Assembly (NCBI GenBank): GCA_030145595.1
Contig: JAQYVG010000235.1
Coordinates: 1 to 5,058, forward strand
DNA from: Desulfobacterales bacterium
GTDB lineage: Bacteria > Desulfobacterota > Desulfobacteria > Desulfobacterales > UBA11574
DNA: 5,058 nt
Direction: 5' to 3'
A program made the position numbers and the translations under genes. Positions 1 to 4,986 of the stretch are shown piece after piece. Under the pieces are notes generated by a model. It worked only from the letters and a program-made list of their open reading frames with translations, made no database searches and was not told the DNA's origin. Numbering within the stretch: the first letter of the stretch is position 1; each line of letters opens with the position of its first letter.

Positions 1-310
1 CGTACTTACCGCGTTTGGCCGTCAGGGCCGTTGCTTTAAGGCGCGCATGGTAACAAATTGAGCAGCGCTGTGATTCCCTGAAGACTATTTTTTGAATAAA
101 ACCTTCCAGGTCATAGCCTTTTTGGTAGATGACGCGCAGGTTGATCTTATCGGCATAAAATTCCAGCGCTTCCTGTCGCCTTATACACTCTGTAAAGGGA
201 TGGATGTTATGCCGGTAATAAAAGCCCATGATCTTAAGATTGTCCATCTGAAGACTCTTAACAGGATAAATGGCGCACGGTGCGCAGCAGATATGCAGTA
301 AGATTTTCAT
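1..310 (-). CDS. queH: Epoxyqueuosine reductase QueH, N-terminal part (cut by window edge)
   Basis: QueH (formerly DUF208) reduces epoxyqueuosine to queuosine in the wobble position of tRNAs with GUN anticodons, replacing the unrelated cobalamin enzyme QueG. Only the first 103 codons are inside the window; the frame stays open to base 1. The protein begins MKILLHICCAPCAIY, the family signature, giving Cys8, Cys9 and Cys12; a second pair, Cys83 and Cys86, lies in RCSICYHARL. In this family such cysteines hold an iron-sulfur cluster and nearby metal site. The ATG at 308-310 overlaps the yggS stop (ATGA), which indicates translational coupling and fixes the start next to the family's usual N-terminus. 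The 69-codon open frame on the opposite strand here is only its antisense shadow. Identification is firm from the two cysteine motifs; the C-terminal half is not visible. Confidence 0.93.
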   Translation of the reverse strand, partial: MKILLHICCAPCAIYPVKSLQMDNLKIMGFYYRHNIHPFTECIRRQEALEFYADKINLRVIYQKGYDLEGFIQKIVFRESQRCSICYHARLKATALTAKRGKY

Positions 311-1008
311 TTTCTGGCCCCAAAAATAGCGGTCCCAATACGTACTAAAGTTGCGCCTTCTTCGATGGCAGCTTCAAAATCACCGGTCATGCCCATGGAA
401 AGCTCATTCAAGGTCACATTTGCTATGCGCTGCTGCTCGAGATGATCTCTCAGTTCACGCAGGGCTGCAAAAAAGGGGCGAACCTTTTCAGGATTATTAA
501 AAAAAGGGGGCATGGTCATAAGTCCTTTGAGCGCAAGATTGTCAAGACTTTTCATATTTTTAATCAATTTTATTGTATCTTGGGCCAATGCACCTGATTT
601 TGCAGATTCTGCTCCAATGTTCACCTGTATAAGAATATCCTGAATTTTATTAATTTTCTTGGCCTGTTTGTTGAGTTCGCGGGCCAGCTTGATCGAATCG
701 ACGCTATGAATTAAATTAAAGAGCCTGACAGCGTATTTGGCTTTGTTGGACTGCAGGTGCCCGACAAAATGCCACGATACCGGATAAGCCGACAGGTCGC
801 TTATCTTGGACCGGGCTTCCTGGACATAATTTTCACCAAGGACGGTCACGCCGGCTTCGATCGCTTCCCGGACACGATTTGTTACGATGGTTTTGCTGAC
901 CGCAACCAGACGGACGGATTCGGGATTACGCCCGCAAACTTTAGCGGTTTCTTCGATACGCTTTTTTACTGATTGCAATCTTGTTTTCAAACCTTGATAA
1001 TACCCCAT
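307..1008 (-). CDS. yggS: YggS/PLPBP family pyridoxal phosphate homeostasis protein
   Basis: This is a cytosolic PLP-binding protein of the alanine-racemase-like TIM-barrel fold. It has no established enzymatic reaction and buffers PLP and amino-acid pools. Its 233 residues match the family's usual length. The PLP lysine is Lys39 in LVAVSKT, followed by GENYVQEA (58-65), WHFVGHLQSNKAK (79-91), IHSVDS (100-105), GLMTMPP (162-168), LSMGMTGDF (203-211) and VRIGTAIFG (222-230), the C-terminal motifs that grip the PLP phosphate. An in-frame TAG lies two codons upstream of the ATG, so the start cannot move further out; AGGGA sits directly against the ATG, so the Shine-Dalgarno site is poorly spaced. 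Its stop overlaps the queH start, making a two-gene translational unit; a 177-nt gap separates it from maf. Confidence 0.96.
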   Translation of the reverse strand: MGYYQGLKTRLQSVKKRIEETAKVCGRNPESVRLVAVSKTIVTNRVREAIEAGVTVLGENYVQEARSKISDLSAYPVSWHFVGHLQSNKAKYAVRLFNLIHSVDSIKLARELNKQAKKINKIQDILIQVNIGAESAKSGALAQDTIKLIKNMKSLDNLALKGLMTMPPFFNNPEKVRPFFAALRELRDHLEQQRIANVTLNELSMGMTGDFEAAIEEGATLVRIGTAIFGARK

Positions 1009-1185
1009 TCCCTAAAAAGATAATTTATGAGTGGTGGCCTCGAAATAGGACCGAAAAGGGTACTTTTTAGGAGAGTATTTTGTATTTGGTTTTTAGTGTT
1101 TGGATATTTAACAAGCTGGTATAGCAGCATGTATTTAAAACAAAACACGAAATACTAAACACCTGATGAATTCGACTTTTGCGAA
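1009..1185. other. yggS-maf intergenic spacer
   Basis: This 177-nt AT-rich gap lies between maf and yggS, both on the minus strand. I see no gene, no convincing intrinsic terminator and no promoter with both boxes for yggS. Its only clear structure is an imperfect inverted repeat listed separately. Read-through from maf into yggS is possible but cannot be decided from sequence. Confidence 0.6.
1082..1162. repeat. Degraded inverted repeat, related to the CGAAAT palindromes
   Basis: The segment 1082-1103 matches the reverse complement of 1141-1162 at 17 of 22 positions, around a 37-nt centre. The right arm contains AACACGAAATAC, close to the AGCACGAAATCC and ATACGAAAC words of the larger palindrome at about 4758-4923. 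I read it as an eroded copy of the same intergenic repeat family. The arms are too imperfect to call it an active element. Confidence 0.5.
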
Positions 1186-1788
1186 TTAATCAATTTTCAG
1201 TCCTATGACGCCCTCCTTTAGCAGGAATTCTATGACTTCGCAAACCGGGAGTCCAACGACATTTGTGTAAGAACCATTGATGCTTTTTACCAAGAAGGTG
1301 CCGAGGCCTTGAATTGCGTAAGCACCCGCTTTATCAAAAGGTTCTTTGGTCTGGATGTACCATTCGATTTCCTCATCGGTCAGGTTCTTGAAAAGGACAT
1401 CGGTTTTGATTGTCTCGGAAAAACTGCGACTTTTAGCTTTACAGCATATGGCATAGCCGGTCAGAACCTGGTGGGTCTGCCCGCTTAGACGTTTTATCAT
1501 GGCGCGGGCCTCTGTCTGTGACTTGGGCTTGCCTAGCATTGTGCCTTTTTGCAGGACGATGGTGTCTGCTCCGATGACCCATTTATCAGGATATTTTACG
1601 GCTACATCATTGGCTTTGGCCTCGGACAAAAGTCTTACATAGGTTTCAGGAGATGAGATCGCTGCAGACGTTTCATCGATGCTGCTGGGGATTACACGAA
1701 AAGAAAGGCCTGCTTGCTGCAATAGGTATCGGCGCCGTGGAGATTTGGAGGCAAGAATTATTATCGAATCATCATATGCATTTACCAT
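1186..1788 (-). CDS. maf: Maf/YhdE family dTTP/UTP pyrophosphatase
   Basis: Maf proteins hydrolyse nucleoside triphosphates to monophosphates plus pyrophosphate, removing non-canonical or excess nucleotides. The 200-residue protein is full length. It shows the N-terminal ILASKSPRRR (11-20), IGADTIV with the catalytic-type Asp75, LGKP (85-88), LSGQTHQVLTGYAI (101-114), and the DKAGAYAIQGLG block (152-163) followed by INGSYTNVVGLP (170-181). The DKAGAYxIQG and INGSY blocks mark the YhdE subgroup (dTTP and UTP preferred) rather than the YceF (m7GTP) subgroup. The ATG lies 12 nt after the stop of the response regulator gene, so both are probably on one transcript. No good Shine-Dalgarno site precedes it (TAATTATCGTTC), so re-initiation after the upstream stop is likely. 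A link with septum formation is historical; the pyrophosphatase role is better supported. Confidence 0.94.
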   Translation of the reverse strand: MVNAYDDSIIILASKSPRRRYLLQQAGLSFRVIPSSIDETSAAISSPETYVRLLSEAKANDVAVKYPDKWVIGADTIVLQKGTMLGKPKSQTEARAMIKRLSGQTHQVLTGYAICCKAKSRSFSETIKTDVLFKNLTDEEIEWYIQTKEPFDKAGAYAIQGLGTFLVKSINGSYTNVVGLPVCEVIEFLLKEGVIGLKID

Positions 1789-1800
1789 GAACGATAATTA

Positions 1801-2574
1801 TCAAATGAAATAAGGTTTGACAAGGGCATCTTCTTCAGAATGTTGGGAAGCTGTATCAATATCGATTATTTTACCTTCAAGATAACTTTGGGCTTCATAT
1901 CTTGTGATATTCATAAGGTTTCTGCTTATATGTGTCATTTTATCAACTTGCAGCCTAATTTTATGCATGCGCTCATAAACAGGATTGTCTTTGTCAAGAT
2001 CCATGATCAACAAATCGGAGTATCCTGAAATACTCTGCAAGGGCTGATTTAATTCATGACATAAAACTCCAGCCTTTTGCAGCAATTTCTTTAGGTGCTC
2101 TTCATCACGAGCTTCTTTTTGCTGCTTTTGGATTTCCAGGTTGGCCTGGTACAACTGCTTGTTAGCCTTTTCAAGGGCTTTTCTTTGTTTGTATAACTCT
2201 AAAAATATTTTGACTTTGTGCTTCAGAATATACGGTTCCAGCGGCTTGGACAGGTAGTCCACGGCTCCGGCCTCATAGCCTTTGAAGATAAATTTTTGAT
2301 CTTGATTGAACGCGGCAATAACAATAATGGGTATATGCTTTGTTGCAGCATGACTCCGTATCAGTTCGGCGGTTGCAAGCCCAGGCATATCAGGCATCTG
2401 AACGTCAAGCAGTACCAGCGCAAAATCGTGCTCCAGCGTCATGGTCAAGGCAGCGTTACCGGATTCTGATTTTACAAGGTTCAGCTCGATACTCTTCAAA
2501 AGCTCTTCGAGTGCCAATAAATTTTCATCCCCGCTCCCCACAAGCAAGACATTCATTTTTTCTGTTTCAATCAT
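1801..2574 (-). CDS. Response regulator: degenerate receiver plus HisKA domain, no ATPase domain
   Basis: The 257-residue cytoplasmic signalling protein has a CheY-like receiver at about 7-127, a coiled-coil linker at about 128-165 and a HisKA-type dimerisation helix pair at about 166-228. The phospho-acceptor aspartate is Asp57 (LLDVQMPDMPG) and the conserved lysine is Lys110 (YLSKP). The acidic pair normally seen after the first strand is replaced by Gly13-Ser14 in LLVGSGDEN, and the switch Thr/Ser is Ala87 in VIAAF. The H-box is intact with His173 in CHELNQPLQ. No HATPase domain follows: the stop is real, because maf starts 12 nt later. It therefore cannot phosphorylate itself and may be a phosphorelay intermediate or dimerisation partner. 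The ATG has GAGG six bases upstream (2581-2584); Met7 is an alternative start with a weaker site. A sigma-54 promoter precedes it. The partner kinase is unknown. Confidence 0.9.
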   Translation of the reverse strand: MIETEKMNVLLVGSGDENLLALEELLKSIELNLVKSESGNAALTMTLEHDFALVLLDVQMPDMPGLATAELIRSHAATKHIPIIVIAAFNQDQKFIFKGYEAGAVDYLSKPLEPYILKHKVKIFLELYKQRKALEKANKQLYQANLEIQKQQKEARDEEHLKKLLQKAGVLCHELNQPLQSISGYSDLLIMDLDKDNPVYERMHKIRLQVDKMTHISRNLMNITRYEAQSYLEGKIIDIDTASQHSEEDALVKPYFI

Positions 2575-2580
2575 GGATTT

Positions 2581-2584
2581 CCTC
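2581..2584 (-). promoter_or_regulatory. Ribosome binding site of the response regulator
   Basis: GAGG on the minus strand lies six bases before the ATG at 2572-2574. It decides in favour of Met1 over Met7, whose upstream bases contain no comparable purine block. Confidence 0.7.
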
Positions 2585-2624
2585 GTTTCTGGTTGCTTTA
2601 AAATTTATTGAAATCTATTTTAAA

Positions 2625-2641
2625 TGCACTTATTGTGCCAA
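2625..2641 (-). promoter_or_regulatory. Sigma-54 (RpoN) promoter for the response regulator
   Basis: On the minus strand the bases read TTGGCACAATAAGTGCA. Against the consensus YTGGCACGNNNNTTGCW this keeps the full TGGCAC at -24 and the TGCA at -12, with exactly ten bases between the invariant GG and GC. The predicted start is near 2614, giving a leader of about 40 nt before the ATG and a well-placed Shine-Dalgarno site. Transcription would need an enhancer-binding protein; a candidate upstream dyad, TGACA-gca-TGTCA, lies about 130 bp upstream at 2738-2750. Confidence 0.72.
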
Positions 2642-2732
2642 AAGTCTGGAGGCAATCAGCTATAATTAATTACAAGCAGTTAGGTGGTTTTTTCGGTGCT
2701 TAGAAAAGGCTTCGGCAAAAATCTGTTGCCGG

Positions 2733-2794
2733 TGACTTGACAGCATGTCAGATAAATGACGGAAAGACATATTTACACCAGAAATGACTTGACA
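2733..2794. repeat. Direct repeat TGACTTGACA, two copies 52 bp apart
   Basis: The decamer TGACTTGACA occurs at 2733-2742 and 2785-2794, an offset of 52 bp or about five helical turns. The first copy runs into a perfect dyad (TGACA, gca, TGTCA at 2738-2750). The second contains the TTGACA hexamer of the plus-strand promoter. It may be a paired operator or enhancer site in the divergent region, or remnants of tandem promoters; sequence alone does not decide. Confidence 0.45.
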
Positions 2795-2818
2795 AAAAAA
2801 GTTAAGTGTAGCTAAAAA
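2789..2818 (+). promoter_or_regulatory. Probable sigma-70 type promoter of the glutamate-synthase-like gene
   Basis: A perfect -35 hexamer TTGACA (2789-2794) is followed after 18 bp by TAAAAA (2813-2818), a 4 of 6 match to TATAAT. The placement, just upstream of the two-hairpin leader, is what an attenuated transcript of roughly 150 nt leader requires. The -10 box is weak, so the exact start is uncertain. Confidence 0.5.
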
Positions 2819-2840
2819 CGTTTAAATTTTATTAGCCTCA

Positions 2841-2906
2841 AAAAAGTCCCACACAAAGGCGTGTGGCCGACTATTTTTTTAGAAAAAGACAAAGGCGTCT
2901 TTTCCT
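2841..2906 (+). promoter_or_regulatory. Tandem hexaloop hairpins: candidate ANTAR-protein antitermination target
   Basis: Hairpin P1 pairs CCACAC (2849-2854) with GTGTGG (2861-2866) around the loop AAAGGC (2855-2860), and is extended by AGTC (2845-2848) with GACT (2869-2872) after a two-base bulge. Hairpin P2 pairs AAAAGAC (2884-2890) with GTCTTTT (2897-2903) around the same loop AAAGGC (2891-2896). Both loops are closed by C-G, and the ten bases ACAAAGGCGT are identical in the two hairpins. ANTAR-domain antiterminators bind pairs of hairpins with six-base loops having A at position 1 and G at position 4; both loops comply. P2 shares its 3' arm with the terminator that follows, so binding would allow read-through into the glutamate-synthase-like gene. 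P1 is itself followed by seven T residues (2874-2880). No ANTAR gene is in the window. Confidence 0.78.
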
Positions 2907-2929
2907 GCAGAGGAAAGGCGTTTTTTTTT
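2896..2929 (+). terminator. Leader intrinsic terminator, mutually exclusive with hairpin P2
   Basis: The 5' arm 2896-2906 (CGTCTTTTCCT) pairs with 2911-2920 (AGGAAAGGCG) as ten base pairs including one U-G pair and one bulged U, closing a GCAG loop, followed by nine T residues (2921-2929). Bases 2897-2903 are needed both here and in the 3' arm of P2, so only one of the two structures can form. The terminator sits 41 nt before the ATG of the downstream gene, as expected for attenuation. Confidence 0.85.
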
Positions 2930-2956
2930 GTCTAAAAGCACTATAATAATACTAAA

Positions 2957-2962
2957 AAGGAG
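2957..2962 (+). promoter_or_regulatory. Ribosome binding site of the glutamate-synthase-like gene
   Basis: AAGGAG with eight bases before the ATG at 2971 is a near-ideal Shine-Dalgarno site and fixes the start codon. It lies beyond the leader terminator, so it is made only in read-through transcripts. Confidence 0.85.
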
Positions 2963-2970
2963 AATTAAAG

Positions 2971-4623
2971 ATGCGATTTTCAAAAAGTAATGATGTACTG
3001 GGGACTACCAACAGAGGCAATGCGGCTGAGTCCAGCCTTTGTACCCTTTGCCGGGCGGATTGTATGGGTAAATGTGAAACGTGGCTTTCGGGTCTCGTGG
3101 GACGCAAATTACTTTATCCAAGAGATTTCGGCCTGGTCACAGCCGGTGCGAACAACACAACTCATGTTGGAGTTTCCTATAATTCGTTGCGAATCCAGGG
3201 ATATGCTTACGGCTCCCAGGGTCTGGACAAAGGCTTAACCAAGGATGCCGATGACTGTATTTTCCCCAATGTAAATGTTTCCACAGAGTTTGGAAATGAA
3301 ATTAAAACTAAAGTCCGGATGCCGCTAATGACCGGAGCTCTTGGCTCAACCTTTATTGCTGCAAAATACTGGGATTCTTTTGCCATTGGTGGATCTTTAA
3401 TCGGCATACCGGTAGTGATTGGCGAAAACGTTGTCGGTATAGACCGTGAATCCATAATAGGCAAGGGTAAAGCCAAAAAAGGTAAAATCAAAAAAGCACC
3501 CGAGCTTGAGCGCCGTATCGATGTTTACCTGCGCTATCATGACGGTTATGGTGCCATCATCGTCCAGTTGAATGTCGAAGATACCCGTAACGGTGTAGCG
3601 GAATTTGTGGCTAAAAAATACGGCGACAAGTGTATTATTGAACTCAAATGGGGCCAGGGCGCCAAGGACATCGGAGGCGAGATACAGGTTACCAGCCTGG
3701 ATTATGCCACTTTCCTTAAAGAGCGCGGCTATGTTGTCGATCCGGATCCGACAAAACCTGAGGTGCAGCAGGCATTTAAAGAAGGAGCGATAAAATCCTT
3801 TGCACGCCACAGTCGTTTAGGCGGTACCGACTTTGATACTGTTGCAGAAGTCCGCGACGATTTTATGAGGAGTGTTGAATATCTCCGCAGCCTTGGATTT
3901 AGTCGTATATCGCTGAAAACCGGCTCATATGGAATGGAAGAGCTGGCCATGGCGATTAAGTTTGCCACGGATGCAAAACTCGATCTGCTTACAATGGACG
4001 GTTCCGGCGGTGGTACGGGCATGAGCCCTTGGAACATGATGCAGAGCTGGGGGGTACCTTCAATCAATCTGCATTCAAAAGCCTATGAATACGCAAGCAT
4101 ACTGGCGGCTAAAGGTGAAAAGGTTGTCGACATGGCGTTTGCCGGCGGGTTCGCGCTTGAAGACAGTATCTTCAAGGGATTGGCTCTGGGTGCTCCATAC
4201 ACAAAACTAATCTGCATGGGCAGGGCAATCATGATACCCGGATTTCTCGGTGCGAATATAGAAGGCGTTCTCAAACCGGACAGAAAAGAAAAAATATTCG
4301 GGAACTGGGAGAAACTGCCCAAAACCGTAAGCAATTTAGGCACCAAAGCCGAAGAGATCTTTGCTTCCTATTTTGACGTGCAGAAGAAAGTTGGTAAGAA
4401 AGAAATGAAGAATATTCCCTATGGTGCCATTGCCTTCTGGACCATGGCCGACAAACTGGGCTGCGGTTTGCAGCAACTCATGGCGGGCGCAAGAAAATTT
4501 TCTCTTAATCAAATTACCCGTGAGGATATTTTTTCCGGCAACCGTGAAACAGCAATCGAAACAGGCATTCCCCACGTTACCGATGTAAATGATGAGAGCG
4601 CTAAAAAAATACTCAATTCATAA
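2971..4623 (+). CDS. FMN-binding glutamate-synthase-family protein (stand-alone GltB central domain)
   Basis: This 550-residue protein matches the FMN/2-oxoglutarate (synthase) domain of glutamate synthase. It lacks the N-terminal glutaminase domain and the GltB C-terminal beta-helix. Visible motifs are KWGQGAKDIGGEI (226-238, the family's QGAKPGxGG-like segment), FARHSRLGG (277-285), DGSGGGTGMSP (343-353, flavin phosphate region) and FAGGFALEDSIFKGLALGA (390-408). The N-terminus carries Cys24-X2-Cys27-X3-Cys31-X3-Cys35, a likely iron-sulfur site and different in position and spacing from the 3Fe-4S motif of classical GltB. Without its own glutaminase it would need ammonia or a partner subunit; activity as a glutamate synthase is inferred, and another flavin-dependent oxidoreductase role is possible. 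It is monocistronic: an attenuated leader precedes it and a strong terminator follows 26 nt after the stop. The start has a clear AAGGAG. Confidence 0.88.
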   Translation: MRFSKSNDVLGTTNRGNAAESSLCTLCRADCMGKCETWLSGLVGRKLLYPRDFGLVTAGANNTTHVGVSYNSLRIQGYAYGSQGLDKGLTKDADDCIFPNVNVSTEFGNEIKTKVRMPLMTGALGSTFIAAKYWDSFAIGGSLIGIPVVIGENVVGIDRESIIGKGKAKKGKIKKAPELERRIDVYLRYHDGYGAIIVQLNVEDTRNGVAEFVAKKYGDKCIIELKWGQGAKDIGGEIQVTSLDYATFLKERGYVVDPDPTKPEVQQAFKEGAIKSFARHSRLGGTDFDTVAEVRDDFMRSVEYLRSLGFSRISLKTGSYGMEELAMAIKFATDAKLDLLTMDGSGGGTGMSPWNMMQSWGVPSINLHSKAYEYASILAAKGEKVVDMAFAGGFALEDSIFKGLALGAPYTKLICMGRAIMIPGFLGANIEGVLKPDRKEKIFGNWEKLPKTVSNLGTKAEEIFASYFDVQKKVGKKEMKNIPYGAIAFWTMADKLGCGLQQLMAGARKFSLNQITREDIFSGNRETAIETGIPHVTDVNDESAKKILNS

Positions 4624-4649
4624 AATTTACACATACAGCATATAAATAC

Positions 4650-4683
4650 AGGCCTTAGGGAAAAAATCCCTAAGGCCTTTTTT
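4650..4683 (+). terminator. Intrinsic terminator of the glutamate-synthase-like gene
   Basis: AGGCCTTAGGGA (4650-4661) pairs perfectly over 12 bp with TCCCTAAGGCCT (4667-4678) around an AAAAA loop, followed by a T tract to 4683. It begins 26 nt after the stop codon. No gene on the other strand points at it inside the window. Confidence 0.93.
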
Positions 4684-4699
4684 ATTTACTCCTAAAAAA

Positions 4700-4718
4700 C
4701 CTGGTCCTCTGGGCCAGG
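4700..4718. repeat. 19-nt hairpin repeat, copy 1
   Basis: CCTGGTCCTCTGGGCCAGG can fold as CCTGG with CCAGG. It is 18 of 19 identical to the copy at 4968-4986, in the same orientation. A second small hairpin (CAGAG at 4720-4724 with CTCTG at 4733-4737) follows at once. Function unknown. Confidence 0.6.
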
Positions 4719-4757
4719 TCAGAGGCCTATGGCTCTGCCGAAATAAATTGATACAAA

Positions 4758-4923
4758 ATTAGAAGCACGAAATCCGAAATACGAAACAAACTCTAATGAC
4801 CAAAAATCTAATGTTCAAAACAAATTCACGGTTATGAAATGAATACTTTCTTAGTTGTTTTGAGCATTTGAGCATTCGAATTTAGGATTTGTTTCGGATT
4901 TCGATATTCGAATTTCGGATTTA
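4758..4923. repeat. CGAAAT-rich MITE-like palindrome
   Basis: This is a long imperfect inverted repeat with no coding capacity. The segment 4775-4795 matches the reverse complement of 4883-4903 at 18 of 21 positions, and 4811-4823 matches 4855-4867 at 12 of 13, around a loop of about 31 nt (4824-4854). The outer ends carry iterated (T/C)CGAAAT words, with more units on the right than on the left. The layout resembles palindromic intergenic repeats I associate with Desulfobacterales and related genomes, presumably non-autonomous elements. I see no transposase and no certain target-site duplication. Confidence 0.75.
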
Positions 4924-4944
4924 ACCGATTCAACAGTAAACTAT

Positions 4945-4957
4945 CCCCTTCCAGGGG
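4945..4957. repeat. Small hairpin CCCCT-tcc-AGGGG
   Basis: A five-base-pair GC hairpin with a three-base loop, 11 nt before the second 19-nt hairpin repeat. There is no T tract after it, so it is not a terminator by itself. Confidence 0.4.
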
Positions 4958-4967
4958 TAACCCAAAG

Positions 4968-4986
4968 CCTGGCCCTCTGGGCCAGG
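4968..4986. repeat. 19-nt hairpin repeat, copy 2
   Basis: CCTGGCCCTCTGGGCCAGG pairs CCTGGCC with GGCCAGG (7 bp, five-base loop). It repeats 4700-4718 with one change (C for T) that perfects the stem. Together the two copies flank the CGAAAT palindrome at similar distances of about 40 to 45 bp on each side. Confidence 0.6.

Noticed and set aside
1793..1802. Perfect palindrome GATAATTATC at the response regulator-maf junction
   Set aside because: Short, AT-only core overlapping a stop codon; likely chance, with no T tract or operator context.
1801..2574. Frameshift that removed a histidine-kinase ATPase domain
   Set aside because: Only 12 nt separate the stop from the intact maf gene, so there is no room for a lost domain; the protein ends naturally.
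2340..2669. 109-codon plus-strand open frame across the response regulator and its promoter
   Set aside because: Antisense to a well-supported gene, no recognisable protein, and low-complexity content typical of a shadow frame.
2685..2700. Sigma-54-like TGG(N10)TGCT on the plus strand
   Set aside because: The GG-to-GC spacing is right, but CAC is replaced by TTT and the -12 box is GTGCT; far weaker than the minus-strand site, and a better TTGACA promoter lies closer to the leader.
2714..2729. GG...GC pair near GGCAAAAATCTGTTGC on the plus strand as sigma-54 promoter
   Set aside because: Twelve rather than ten bases separate GG from GC.
2841..2929. Leader as a mini-ykkC or glutamine riboswitch
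   Set aside because: The mini-ykkC motif has tandem hairpins with ACGR loops, which these are not; glutamine riboswitches have a different fold and are mainly cyanobacterial. The hexaloop A1/G4 pair fits ANTAR better.
2942..2947. Perfect TATAAT hexamer on the plus strand before the glutamate-synthase-like gene
   Set aside because: No -35 at the right distance (17 bp upstream is CGTTTT inside the terminator), and a start there would fall at the Shine-Dalgarno site.
3397..3810. 137-codon minus-strand open frame inside the glutamate-synthase-like gene
   Set aside because: Antisense shadow of a firmly identified coding region, with no motifs or ribosome site of its own.
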